Origin: Candidatus Omnitrophota bacterium
GTDB lineage: Bacteria > Omnitrophota > Gorgyraeia > Gorgyraeales > Gorgyraeaceae
Direction of reading: 5' to 3'
Length of the DNA: 58,722 nucleotides
Assembly: GCA_003485765.1 (NCBI GenBank)
Contig: DNHS01000011.1
Span: forward strand, 94,277 to 152,998
Shown here: in pieces, positions 49,300 through 58,450 of the stretch
Layout of the letters: every line of letters starts with the position of its first letter
Position numbering within the stretch: position 1 is the stretch's first letter
Made by a program: the position numbers and the translations under genes
Notes under the pieces: model-generated
Told to the model about the DNA's origin: nothing
Seen by the model: the letters and a program-made list of their open reading frames with translations, nothing else
Databases searched by the model: none

Positions 49300-50352
49300 A
49301 TGAAATCCAATGTTAAAAAGTTAAAAAATTGCAAGCATTGTTTTGAGGTGAACCTCCCTGCGGAAGAGGTGAAAGAGGCTTTTGATGAGGTCTATAGCGA
49401 TATAGGAAAACATGCGAGCGTGCCTGGGTTCAGGCAGGGTAAGGCGCCACGAGATCTTTTAGAGCTCCATTATTCCAAAACTGCCAGGGAAGAGGTTTTA
49501 AAAAAGCTCATACCCGAAACCTACGAAAAGATTTTAGGAGAGCATAAGCTGGATCCTATAGGGTATCCTGATGTGACTGATGTGAAGCTTGATATGAAAG
49601 AAGGTTTTTCATATAAGGCAAGCATTGAAACAAGGCCTGAGATTAATTTGAAAAACTATAAGGGCCTTAAATTAAAAAAGAAAAACGTAGAAGTCAGTGA
49701 AGAGGATCTGACAAAGAACCTGGAATACCTGAGGGAAATGCATTCCCAAAATGTGCCTAAGGAAGGCAGTTCGGAAAAGGAAAAAGTGCTTCCTATGCTT
49801 GACGATGAATTTGCTAAAGATCTGGGTTTAGAGAATCTGGAGAAAATGAAAGAGGCGATAAAAGAGAATCTGAAGGCAAGATTGGAGCAGGAAAGCGAAG
49901 CTGACCTGGAAATTCAGATTATAGACAAACTTCTAGATGGCATGGATTTTGAAGTGCCTGAGACGCTTGTGAATTCAGAGAAAGAAAGATTAATAAAAGA
50001 TGCGGATATGCGTATTAAGTATATGGAAGCGCTCCAGAAAAAAGAAAACCCGGATAAAAAATTCACCCTGGAAGAAAAGGATAAAAAAGAATTGGAAGAA
50101 AAAGCTTCTAAACAGGCAGTCCGCCAGGTAAAAGCGTTTTTTATGCTGGATAAAATTGCGCAGGATGAAAAGATCTATTTAAAGGAAGAAGAGATAGAGG
50201 AATATATTGAAGGGTTAGCAGCTCAGCATAAAAAGACAAAAGATGAAATCAGGAGTTATCTGGAAAAAGGCCATGGCATGGATGAACTGGCTGTAAATAT
50301 GAGAAATAAAAAGGTGATGGAGTTTTTGCTGAAGGAAGCGAAGATAGAATAA
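49300..50352 (+). CDS. tig: Trigger factor lacking the PPIase domain
   Basis: Ribosome-bound chaperone. The N-terminal ribosome-binding domain (1 to about 115) has the signature GFRQGKAPRDLLE (43-55). The C-terminal helical chaperone domain follows directly (from about residue 150: DLGLENLEKMKEAIKENL, then long charged helices). The FKBP-type PPIase domain of about 80-90 residues that normally lies between is absent, which explains 350 aa instead of about 430. A good AGGAG precedes the start. It is followed by clpP, as in the common tig-clpP-clpX order, but clpX is missing here. Confidence 0.88.
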   Translation: MKSNVKKLKNCKHCFEVNLPAEEVKEAFDEVYSDIGKHASVPGFRQGKAPRDLLELHYSKTAREEVLKKLIPETYEKILGEHKLDPIGYPDVTDVKLDMKEGFSYKASIETRPEINLKNYKGLKLKKKNVEVSEEDLTKNLEYLREMHSQNVPKEGSSEKEKVLPMLDDEFAKDLGLENLEKMKEAIKENLKARLEQESEADLEIQIIDKLLDGMDFEVPETLVNSEKERLIKDADMRIKYMEALQKKENPDKKFTLEEKDKKELEEKASKQAVRQVKAFFMLDKIAQDEKIYLKEEEIEEYIEGLAAQHKKTKDEIRSYLEKGHGMDELAVNMRNKKVMEFLLKEAKIE

Positions 50353-50367
50353 CAAAGGGGGTTTGGC

Positions 50368-50952
50368 ATGTTAATACCCATGGTAATCGAACAATCAGAC
50401 AGAGGCGAAAGGGCATATGATATTTATTCAAGGCTTCTGAAAGACAGGATTATTTTTATTGGTTCGACAATAGATGATATAGTCGCGAATGTAGTCATAG
50501 CTCAGATGCTTTTTCTTCAGATGGAAGACCGCGAAAGAGATATAAATATTTATATCAATAGCCCTGGGGGCGTGGTTACAGCAGGTATGGCTATATATGA
50601 CACAATGCAGTTTATAAAACCTGCTGTGTGCACTTACTGCGTAGGACAGGCAGCCAGCATGGGAGCGGTCCTGCTAGCAGCGGGCGCAAAAGGGAAAAGA
50701 TATGCGCTTCCGAATGCAAGGGTCATGATACACCAGCCATGGGGAGGGGTGCAGGGCCAGGCATCAGATATTAATATACAGGCAAAAGAGATATTAAAGA
50801 TGAGAGATAAGATTAATGAGATACTGGCAAAACATACAGGAAAGCCGCTTGATAAAATAGAGAAAGATACTGACAGAGATTATTTTATGTCCAGCCAGGA
50901 AGCTTTGGAATATGGGATTATAGACGAGATATTTACAGGAAACAAAAAATAG
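50368..50952 (+). CDS. clpP: ATP-dependent Clp protease proteolytic subunit
   Basis: The 194-aa serine protease subunit shows the full catalytic triad: Ser97 in GQAASMGAVL, His122 in ARVMIHQPWGG, and Asp171 in DRDYFMSSQEA. INSPGGVVTAGMAIYDTM is also conserved. An AAGGGGG lies before the ATG. No ATPase partner (clpX or clpA) is in the window. Confidence 0.96.
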   Translation: MLIPMVIEQSDRGERAYDIYSRLLKDRIIFIGSTIDDIVANVVIAQMLFLQMEDRERDINIYINSPGGVVTAGMAIYDTMQFIKPAVCTYCVGQAASMGAVLLAAGAKGKRYALPNARVMIHQPWGGVQGQASDINIQAKEILKMRDKINEILAKHTGKPLDKIEKDTDRDYFMSSQEALEYGIIDEIFTGNKK

Positions 50953-50975
50953 TTTAAAAGTTAGAGAGGGGAAGT

Positions 50976-52109
50976 ATGATCAAAAATTATCTATTGACGC
51001 CAGGGCCTACACCAATACCACCGAGAGTCCTAGAGACAATGGCAAGGCCGATTATTCATCACAGGACTCCTGAGTTCCAGAAAATTATTCAAGAGGTGGA
51101 AGAAGATTTAAAGTATGTGTATCAAACTAAGAATGAAGTTCTTATATTCGCAGCCTCCGGAACAGGCGCAATGGAAGGAGCTATTTCTAATCTTCTTTCT
51201 CCCGGGGACAAAGCCCTTGTAGTGCGCGGCGGAAAATTCGGAGAGAGATTTGGAGAGATCTGCAAGGCGTATGGCATTGAATTTGCCGCAATAGATGTGG
51301 AGTGGGGAAAGGCAGTAGATCCTAAAAAGATAGATGATGTCTTGAAAAAAGATAAATTGATAAAGGCAGTGTATACGACATTGTGCGAGACATCTACCGG
51401 AGTTGCCACAGATATAGAGGCAGTCGGAAAAGTTTTGAAAAATTATGAAGCTGCGCTTGTAGTGGATGCGATAAGCGGCCTGGCAGCCACTCCTATTAAG
51501 ACAGATGAATGGGGAGTAGATGTCTGTGTATCAGGGTCTCAAAAAGGCCTGATGATCCCTCCTGGACTTGCATTTGTAAGCGTGAGCCATAAGGCATGGG
51601 CATTGATTGAAAAATCAACCCTGCCAAAATATTATTTTGATTTCAAGGCATATAAGAAGGCGCTTGGCAAACAAGATACGCCTTTTACGCCTGCTGTGAA
51701 TCTCGTGATTGCGCTCAGAGAGGCATTAAAAATAATAAAAGAAGAAGGCCTGGATGTTATATTCGATAGGCATAAAAAGATGGCTTTTTCAGTGCGCAGC
51801 GCTGTTAAGGCGATGGGATTGGAATTATTTAGCCCAGACGCTTATTCAGACGGAGTAACTGCTGTAAAAGTCCCTCAGGGTATAGACGGAGAAAAACTTG
51901 TTAAGACAATGAGAGATAAATATGGCGTTGGCATAGCAGGAGGCCAGGACGAGATGAAAGGCAAGATCTTCAGGATAGCCACAATGGGCTATATAACCCC
52001 ATCAGATCTTATCGTATGTTTGGCTACTCTTGAGACCGCGCTTTCAGAGATGGGATATAAATTCCAGCTAGGTTCAGGCGTAAGAGCGCTTGAAGAAACG
52101 CTTAAATAA
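50976..52109 (+). CDS. Class V aminotransferase (serine-pyruvate / alanine-glyoxylate type)
   Basis: A PLP enzyme of 377 aa: LLTPGPTPIPPRVLETM at the start, the PLP contacts ASGTGAMEG and VVDAISGLA (Asp164), and the Schiff-base lysine Lys190 in SGSQKGLM. Family members act on alanine/glyoxylate, serine/pyruvate or, in several bacteria and archaea, phosphohydroxypyruvate or hydroxypyruvate. With serA next to it, a role in serine synthesis from 3-phosphoglycerate is the most likely reading; that is context, not proof. Confidence 0.82.
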   Translation: MIKNYLLTPGPTPIPPRVLETMARPIIHHRTPEFQKIIQEVEEDLKYVYQTKNEVLIFAASGTGAMEGAISNLLSPGDKALVVRGGKFGERFGEICKAYGIEFAAIDVEWGKAVDPKKIDDVLKKDKLIKAVYTTLCETSTGVATDIEAVGKVLKNYEAALVVDAISGLAATPIKTDEWGVDVCVSGSQKGLMIPPGLAFVSVSHKAWALIEKSTLPKYYFDFKAYKKALGKQDTPFTPAVNLVIALREALKIIKEEGLDVIFDRHKKMAFSVRSAVKAMGLELFSPDAYSDGVTAVKVPQGIDGEKLVKTMRDKYGVGIAGGQDEMKGKIFRIATMGYITPSDLIVCLATLETALSEMGYKFQLGSGVRALEETLK

Positions 52110-52112
52110 TCG

Positions 52113-52155
52113 CAACAACTTGACATTTCAACATTGTTGAAATGTCAAGTTGTTT
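52113..52155. repeat. 43-bp nested palindrome, copy 5 (CTTGACA subtype)
   Basis: Arms AACAACTTGACA / TGTCAAGTTGTT around a perfect inner TTTCAACA-T-TGTTGAAA, the most regular copy. It separates the aminotransferase from serA and gives serA a false 10-residue N-terminal extension if read through. Confidence 0.85.
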
Positions 52156-52171
52156 GGAAGGAGAAAGAGTC

Positions 52172-53758
52172 ATGTTTAAGATACTTGTGAGCGATCCTTT
52201 GGCGCAGGAAGGCGTGGATATACTTAAAAAGGTAAAGGAATTTCAGGTGGATGTGAAGCATAAATTGTCTCCTGAAGAACTGAAGAAGATAATAAAAGAC
52301 TATGACGCGCTTTTAGTGAGAAGCGAGACAAAGGTTACAAAAGACCTCATAGAAGCTGCGGTTAATCTAAAGGTGATAGGCAGGGCTGGAGTCGGCCTTG
52401 ACAATGTTGATCTATCGGCTGCTTCTAAGAGGGGCATTATAGTTATGAATACTCCCGGCGGGAATACAATGTCCACAGCAGAACACGCCGTATCTCTTAT
52501 GCTTTCTCTTTCCAGAAACATACCTCAGGCAGACGCATCTATTAAAAGAGGGGAGTGGGAAAGAAAAAAATTTATGGGCACAGAGGTATATGGGAAGACT
52601 CTTGGCATAATAGGCCTTGGCAGAATCGGAACTGAGGTTGCAAAACGCGCTATTAGTTTCGGAATGAAGGTTATAGTCTATGACCCGTTTTTATCCATGG
52701 ATAAGGCAAATGAACTCGGGATAGAATCAGGTGAATTAAAAGAAATATTTAAAAGAGCTGATTATATTACGGTCCACTCTCCTCTTACAGAAGAGACAAA
52801 GCATATTATTGATAAAAATGCGATAGATTGTATGAAGCAGGGCGTGAGGATTATAAATTGCGCAAGAGGCGGCATAATTGATGAAAAGGCAATTCTTGAA
52901 GGTATAAATAGCGGCAAGATAGCAGGCGCTGCTTTTGACGTTTATGAAAAAGAGCCGCCTGCGAAAGACAACCCTTTGTTTAAATGCGATAAGGTTGTGC
53001 TCACCCCTCATCTTGGGGCTTCAACTGAAGAGGCGCAGGTAAACGTAGCTGTTGAAATCGCAGATAGCGCAAGGGATGCGCTCCTAGGGTGCGGGATAAG
53101 AAACGCAGTCAATGTGCCTTGCGTTGATTTTGAGTTATATAAAATACTGCAGCCTTATATAAATCTAGGAGAAAAAATAGGCGCTCTTGCGTCCCAGTTA
53201 ACTAAGGGCAGGACTCAAGAGATTCAGATAAAATATTCCGGTGATGTGGTTAAATACAATCTATCTCCGATTACGGTCGCTATTGTTAAAGGAGTGTTAT
53301 CGCCGGTATTGCAGGAAACAGTTAATTATGTAAATTCTCTTATTGTAGCAAAAGAGCGCGGTATAAAGATAGAAGAGATGAAGGGGACAATGCTAGAGGA
53401 ATATTCAAGCCTCATAAGCGTAGAGATAAAGACAGATACGGGAGTCAGGTCTGTTTCAGGCACATTGTTTACCAAAAAAGACGCCAGAATCGTAAAGATA
53501 GATGAATTTCATGTGGACGCGATTCCTGAAGGATATATGATAGTAGCTCATAATATAGATGTGCCTGGTATTATAGGTATAATGGGCACTATTTTAGGGA
53601 AGAATAATATAAATATAGCTACAATGACATTTGGCAGGGAAAAGCCAGGCGGCAAGACATTGTCAGTTCTTAATGTAGATAGCCTTGTTTCAGAAAAGGT
53701 GTTGAATGAAATAAGGAAGGAAAAGAATATACTGGATGCGACATTGATAAAATTGTAA
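52172..53758 (+). CDS. serA: D-3-phosphoglycerate dehydrogenase
   Basis: First step of serine synthesis. The 528-aa long form has the NAD-binding domain (GKTLGIIGLGRIGTEVAKRA), catalytic segments GRAGVGLDNVD and NCARGGIIDE, an intervening substrate-binding domain (about 315-450) and a C-terminal ACT domain (HNIDVPGIIGIMGTILGKNN) for serine feedback. The start at ATG 52172 is set by the GGAAGGAG upstream; the frame opens earlier (52142) only through the palindrome. Adjacent to the class V aminotransferase. Confidence 0.94.
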   Translation: MFKILVSDPLAQEGVDILKKVKEFQVDVKHKLSPEELKKIIKDYDALLVRSETKVTKDLIEAAVNLKVIGRAGVGLDNVDLSAASKRGIIVMNTPGGNTMSTAEHAVSLMLSLSRNIPQADASIKRGEWERKKFMGTEVYGKTLGIIGLGRIGTEVAKRAISFGMKVIVYDPFLSMDKANELGIESGELKEIFKRADYITVHSPLTEETKHIIDKNAIDCMKQGVRIINCARGGIIDEKAILEGINSGKIAGAAFDVYEKEPPAKDNPLFKCDKVVLTPHLGASTEEAQVNVAVEIADSARDALLGCGIRNAVNVPCVDFELYKILQPYINLGEKIGALASQLTKGRTQEIQIKYSGDVVKYNLSPITVAIVKGVLSPVLQETVNYVNSLIVAKERGIKIEEMKGTMLEEYSSLISVEIKTDTGVRSVSGTLFTKKDARIVKIDEFHVDAIPEGYMIVAHNIDVPGIIGIMGTILGKNNINIATMTFGREKPGGKTLSVLNVDSLVSEKVLNEIRKEKNILDATLIKL

Positions 53759-53770
53759 TCAGGAGATTTT

Positions 53771-55006
53771 ATGAAAAATAATAAGATTTATATTATTGAT
53801 GTAACCAACAGGGATGGGGTACAGACTGCTAAACTGGGGCTTGCCAAGCTTCAGAAGACCATGATCAATATCTTTCTGAATGAGATGGGAGTTTATGGCA
53901 GTGAGTTTGGCTTTCCAGTAACGCGTCACGAGACAAATTATCTGAATGCTAATATAGAACTTGCCAGAATGGGCGCCTTAAAGCCGCTTGTCTTGAGCGG
54001 ATGGGTAAGGGCGATAAAAGATGATGTGAAAAAGGCATGCGAAATGACAGATGTTGAAAACCTGAACCTTTCCATATCCACATCAGAACAGATGACCAAG
54101 GGAAAATTTCTGGGCAATAAAACGCGGGACGATATATTGCTTATGATGACGGACGCAGTGGATTTTGCGAGAAAAAAGAAATTAAAGATCGTAGGCGTAA
54201 ACGCAGAGGATGCCTCAAGGACCGATATGCCGTATCTTATAAAATTTGCAAAGGCGGCAAAAGACCATGGCGCAGACCGGTTCAGGTATTGCGATACGCT
54301 TGGCTACGACGATCCTTTTACGATTTATAAAAGGATAAAGATATTAGCCAGTGAAGTGAGATTGCCCATAGAGCTTCACTGCCATAATGATTTAGGAATG
54401 GTCATCGCGTGTTCTGTCGCAGGCGCAAAGGCAGCTATAGACGCTGGCTGCGACGCATATATAAATACCACTGTAAACGGCATGGGAGAGCGGGCAGGGA
54501 ACGCGGACCTTGTTTCTGTGATACTTGCGATTAAATATTCAAGCGGGTTCGCTGGTAAATATCATCTAGATGAGAGAATTAAGCTGAACCACGCGTGGAA
54601 GATTGGAAAATACGCCTCCTACGCATTTAAGGTGCCCATACCTATAAACCATCCTGGTATTGGGACGAACGCATTTGCCCATGAATCAGGTATTCACGCA
54701 GACGGGGCTTTGAAGGACAGGCGCAATTACGAACTCTATGATTTCGAAGAACTGGGAAGAGGAGAGCCTGAACTGATAGAGACAGGAAGGCAGATTATTG
54801 CAGGCGAATACTCCGGCATAAAAGGATTTAGAAATGTATACGATAAGCTGGAGATAAAATTTAAAAATGACTTAGAGGCTGCTAATATACTTGAACTCGT
54901 CAGATATGCCAATGTGCATACCCAACAGCCGCTCACGCACGACGAGCTGAGATTTATAGCAAAATATCCAGAGATAGCAAGAAAGATATTTACAATGACA
55001 CCGTAA
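53771..55006 (+). CDS. Homocitrate synthase-like / Re-citrate synthase-like DRE-TIM enzyme
   Basis: A 411-aa member of the DRE-TIM metallolyase superfamily: a DVTNRDGVQTAKLGLAKLQK entry where most enzymes have DTTLRDGEQ, the metal site IELHCHNDLGMV, and NTTVNGMGERAGNADLV. GTNAFAHESGIHADG follows. The second-residue variants (RDGVQ instead of RDGEQ) and the TRHETNYLNANIELAR segment set it apart from 2-isopropylmalate synthase. Homocitrate synthase or the Re-type citrate synthase of anaerobes are the best matches I recall. No leucine, lysine or nif genes are adjacent, so I leave the product open. Confidence 0.65.
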   Translation: MKNNKIYIIDVTNRDGVQTAKLGLAKLQKTMINIFLNEMGVYGSEFGFPVTRHETNYLNANIELARMGALKPLVLSGWVRAIKDDVKKACEMTDVENLNLSISTSEQMTKGKFLGNKTRDDILLMMTDAVDFARKKKLKIVGVNAEDASRTDMPYLIKFAKAAKDHGADRFRYCDTLGYDDPFTIYKRIKILASEVRLPIELHCHNDLGMVIACSVAGAKAAIDAGCDAYINTTVNGMGERAGNADLVSVILAIKYSSGFAGKYHLDERIKLNHAWKIGKYASYAFKVPIPINHPGIGTNAFAHESGIHADGALKDRRNYELYDFEELGRGEPELIETGRQIIAGEYSGIKGFRNVYDKLEIKFKNDLEAANILELVRYANVHTQQPLTHDELRFIAKYPEIARKIFTMTP

Positions 55007-55050
55007 TATCGTAGGATTGCATGAAACCGGTACGATGAGAAGGAGTTTTT

Positions 55051-56280
55051 ATGTCTTGTAAGGTTGTAGTGGGCGCTCAATGGGGAGATGAAGGCAAAGG
55101 TAAAATAATCGATATCCTGAGCCGGGACGCCGATATCATTGTAAGATACCAGGGCGGGAATAACGCGGGACATACAGTGGTAATCGGCGATAAGGAATTT
55201 ATCCTGCATCTTATACCTTCAGGAATCTTACGAAAAAACAAGCTTTGCATAATAGGAAACGGCGTTGTAATTGACCCTGACGCGCTTTTAAGCGAGATAG
55301 ATATCTTAGAGAAAAAAGGCATAAAGATCGACGGTAATCTTGTTATAAGTGAATGCGCTCATGTGATATTTCCATATCATAAGGTCATGGACAAAAGGCG
55401 CGGCGCTCATATAGGCACTACTGGAAGAGGTATAGGGCCGTGTTATATAGACAAGATGGCGCGCTGTGGCATAAGGATGATAGACCTTGTAAATCCTGAA
55501 AGCCTGAAAAAGAAAATCTATGCGAACTTGGAAGGCTCTGAGGAATTTAATGCCGAACAGATTTATAATGAATATCTGAAATACGGGAAAAAGATTGAAA
55601 AATATTTGGCAAATGTTTCTCAGGTTTTGAATAAAGCAATAACGAAGAAAAAAGATATTTTATTTGAAGGCGCTCAAGGCACTCTTTTAGATATAGACCA
55701 TGGAACATATCCTTATGTTACTTCTTCCAACGCAACTGCAGGAGGAGCATGTACTGGCGCGGGCGTTGGGCCTACAAAGATAGATAAAGTTATAGGAGTT
55801 GTAAAGGCATATACCACAAGGGTTGGAGAAGGCCCTTTTCCAACAGAATTTGAAAAACTCCTCATGGAAAAGATCAGGACTAAGGGTAAAGAATTTGGCG
55901 CTACTACAGGAAGGCCCAGGAGATGCGGATGGTTTGATGCAGTTATAGTAAGGCATGCTGTGGCAGTAAACGGCCTTAATGAAATAGTGGTTACAAAACT
56001 GGATGTGCTTGACGAGATGGATGAAATAAAGATTTGCACAGGTTATAAATATAAAGGGAAGCTCTATAAAAATTTCCCTGCAGACATAGGAATACTTGAA
56101 AATTGCGCGCCAGTATATGAAACTTGCAGCGGATGGATGAAAGACACCACATTAGTGACAAAGTATAAGGATTTACCTGGAAATGCAAAAAAGTATTTAA
56201 CCAGGCTGTCAAAGCTTTTAAATGTAAAAATAGGAATGGTCTCAGTTGGTTCAAAAAGAGAGCAGGCATTCAATATCTAG
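55051..56280 (+). CDS. purA: Adenylosuccinate synthetase
   Basis: First committed step from IMP to AMP. The 409-aa protein has GAQWGDEGKGKIID at the start, GGNNAGHTV, TTGRGIGPCYIDKMARCGIR, FEGAQGTLLDIDHGTYPYVT, and TRVGEGPFPTE. Every hallmark is present. A strong AGAAGGAG precedes the ATG. In the short gap upstream, ATCGTA and TACGAT (55008-55034) make a weak inverted repeat without a clear meaning. Confidence 0.96.
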   Translation: MSCKVVVGAQWGDEGKGKIIDILSRDADIIVRYQGGNNAGHTVVIGDKEFILHLIPSGILRKNKLCIIGNGVVIDPDALLSEIDILEKKGIKIDGNLVISECAHVIFPYHKVMDKRRGAHIGTTGRGIGPCYIDKMARCGIRMIDLVNPESLKKKIYANLEGSEEFNAEQIYNEYLKYGKKIEKYLANVSQVLNKAITKKKDILFEGAQGTLLDIDHGTYPYVTSSNATAGGACTGAGVGPTKIDKVIGVVKAYTTRVGEGPFPTEFEKLLMEKIRTKGKEFGATTGRPRRCGWFDAVIVRHAVAVNGLNEIVVTKLDVLDEMDEIKICTGYKYKGKLYKNFPADIGILENCAPVYETCSGWMKDTTLVTKYKDLPGNAKKYLTRLSKLLNVKIGMVSVGSKREQAFNI

Positions 56281-56292
56281 AAAGGAGTAAAG

Positions 56293-58380
56293 ATGTTATT
56301 CTTAGCACCAGTAGGTTCCATATTAGCGCTGGGTTTTGCTTTTTATTTAGCAGTATCAATACTTAAGATGGATGAAGGAAGCGACAAAATGAAAGAGATT
56401 GCCAGCGCTGTCCGAATAGGTGCCAAGGCATATCTAAAGAGGCAGTATATAGGGGTAGCTTTATTTTTTATAGTCGTATTTTTTATTCTTCTGGCATTAT
56501 CTTTGTTTAAATATCTACCTATATTCGTGCCTTTTGCTTTTTTAACAGGCGGATTTTTTTCAGGGCTTTCAGGTTTTATAGGAATGTCAATAGCAACGCA
56601 ATCTTCAAACAGGACCGCGGCGGCAGCAATGAAGAGTTTAAATGCCGGCTTAAGGGTTGCATTCTCAAGCGGTGCTGTTATGGGGCTTACAGTTGTGGGC
56701 CTGGGGCTTCTGGACCTTAGTATATGGTATTATTTTTTAGATTGGTATTATTCAGCTTACCCTCTGCCTATTGGAGCGGATAAAATAGGAGCAATTACCT
56801 CTACAATGCTTTGTTTTGGCATGGGCGCGAGTTCTCAAGCGCTTTTTGCGCGCGTGGGCGGAGGTATTTTTACAAAAGCAGCAGATGTAGGAGCTGACCT
56901 TGTAGGAAAGGTAGAAGCTGGAATTCCTGAAGATGACCCCAGAAACCCTGCTGTTATTGCGGATAATGTAGGAGATAATGTGGGCGATGTAGCAGGCATG
57001 GGAGCGGATCTTTATGAATCATACGTAGGCTCTATTGTTGCGACTTCTGCTTTGGGAGTAGCTGCAGGATTGGGTTTGGCAGGAGTTACTGTTCCAATGG
57101 TTATGGCAGCAGCAGGAGTTATAGCGTCTATTATAGGAACATTTTTTGTAAGAAGCAAAGAAGAAGCAAGCCAATCAGTTCTACTGGCAGCTTTAAGAAA
57201 GGGCGTGTTTGTCAGTTCTCTTATTGTAGCTATAACATCTTATTTTCTGGTAAAACATATATTAGGAGTCCAACATATAGGCATTTACTGGTCAGTGATA
57301 TCAGGCCTTGTGGCAGGGGTATTAATAGGCCTTGCAACAGAATATTACACATCAAGCACATTTAAGCCCACTAGGACAATAGCAGATGCCAGTATTACCG
57401 GGCCTGCGACTGTTATTATAAGCGGCATTGCAGTTGGCATGATGTCAACAGCTATACCGGTATTAGTGGTGTGCGCAGCTATATTGGCCAGTTTTTTCTT
57501 TGCAGGAGGGGCTGCTAATTTTAACGCAGGGCTTTACGGTATAGGAATTGCCGCAGTAGGCATGCTTTCTACATTAGGAATAACTCTCGCAACCGATGCT
57601 TATGGCCCTGTTGCAGATAATGCAGGCGGAAACGCAGAAATGTCTCATCTCGCACCTGAAGTAAGAAAAAGAACAGACGCATTAGACGCATTAGGAAATA
57701 CAACAGCTGCTACTGGAAAAGGTTTTGCGATCGGTTCTGCTGCGCTGACAGCTCTGGCTCTAATAGCAGCATATAGAGATCAGGTTTGGCTTTTCGGTAA
57801 AACCATGGACTTAAACCTAATGAATCCAAGCGTATTGATAGGTTTATTTATTGGAGGTATGCTTCCATTTTTATTTTGTTCGATGACAATGCGCGCGGTT
57901 GGAAGAGCAGCTACTAAGATTGTTATAGAAGTCAGGCGTCAGTTTAAAGAAATAGCAGGGCTTATGGAAGGAAAGGCAAAGCCTGATTATGCGGCCTGCG
58001 TAAATATCGCAACAGTTGCCGCGCAACAAGAAATGGTAATACCTTCGCTTTTAGCTATAACAGCCCCTATTGCAGTAGGGCTTTTAGTAGGAATAAATGC
58101 AGTCGGCGGGCTTCTCATGGGCGCGACTGTTGCAGGGTTTGTGCTTGCAGTTATGATGGCGAATTCAGGCGGGGCGTGGGATAATGCAAAAAAATATATC
58201 GAAGAAGGCCATTATGGAGGAAAAGGTTCTCCTAGCCATAAAGCGTGCGTTGTAGGAGATACCGTAGGAGACCCGTTCAAAGATACATCAGGGCCATCTC
58301 TTAATATTCTGATAAAACTGATGTCGATGGTCTCGATTGTGTTTGCGTCGTTTATTATAAAGAATACGTTATTTAAATAG
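56293..58380 (+). CDS. hppA: Membrane-bound ion-translocating pyrophosphatase
   Basis: Hydrolyses pyrophosphate while pumping H+ or Na+ across the inner membrane. The 695-aa protein has about 16 helices, the substrate loop DVGADLVGKVEAGIPEDDP, the second DNVGDNVGDVAGMGADLYES, and the late NSGGAWDNAKKYIEEG. The alanine in GNTTAATGKGFAIGSAAL, where K+-independent enzymes have lysine, predicts the K+-dependent subtype. Whether it pumps Na+ or H+ cannot be settled by eye. Such pumps recover energy from the PPi released in biosynthesis, including nucleotide-sugar formation. Confidence 0.95.
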   Translation: MLFLAPVGSILALGFAFYLAVSILKMDEGSDKMKEIASAVRIGAKAYLKRQYIGVALFFIVVFFILLALSLFKYLPIFVPFAFLTGGFFSGLSGFIGMSIATQSSNRTAAAAMKSLNAGLRVAFSSGAVMGLTVVGLGLLDLSIWYYFLDWYYSAYPLPIGADKIGAITSTMLCFGMGASSQALFARVGGGIFTKAADVGADLVGKVEAGIPEDDPRNPAVIADNVGDNVGDVAGMGADLYESYVGSIVATSALGVAAGLGLAGVTVPMVMAAAGVIASIIGTFFVRSKEEASQSVLLAALRKGVFVSSLIVAITSYFLVKHILGVQHIGIYWSVISGLVAGVLIGLATEYYTSSTFKPTRTIADASITGPATVIISGIAVGMMSTAIPVLVVCAAILASFFFAGGAANFNAGLYGIGIAAVGMLSTLGITLATDAYGPVADNAGGNAEMSHLAPEVRKRTDALDALGNTTAATGKGFAIGSAALTALALIAAYRDQVWLFGKTMDLNLMNPSVLIGLFIGGMLPFLFCSMTMRAVGRAATKIVIEVRRQFKEIAGLMEGKAKPDYAACVNIATVAAQQEMVIPSLLAITAPIAVGLLVGINAVGGLLMGATVAGFVLAVMMANSGGAWDNAKKYIEEGHYGGKGSPSHKACVVGDTVGDPFKDTSGPSLNILIKLMSMVSIVFASFIIKNTLFK

Positions 58381-58395
58381 GCGCTTCAAAAAATC

Positions 58396-58424
58396 TTGAC
58401 TTTATATATTAGCTGTATTATGAT
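58396..58424 (+). promoter_or_regulatory. Promoter of the terminal lipoprotein gene
   Basis: TTGACT (58396-58401, 5/6) and TATGAT (58419-58424, 5/6) with the ideal 17-base spacer, in the 70-base gap after hppA. A strong AAAAGGGGG follows before the next ATG. Confidence 0.7.
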
Positions 58425-58450
58425 TAACAAAAACGTAAAAGGGGGATATT

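Noticed and set aside
5571..52125. TTGACA strings inside the 43-bp palindromes as -35 boxes
   Set aside because: They are part of the conserved stem, and I see no consistent -10 box 16-18 bases downstream in the five copies.
5567..52155. The dispersed palindromes as a CRISPR array
   Set aside because: The copies are 4-21 kb apart, separated by genes, with no regular spacers and no cas genes.
52142..52171. N-terminal extension of SerA
   Set aside because: The frame runs through the right arm of the palindrome. ATG 52172 has the GGAAGGAG site and matches normal SerA starts.
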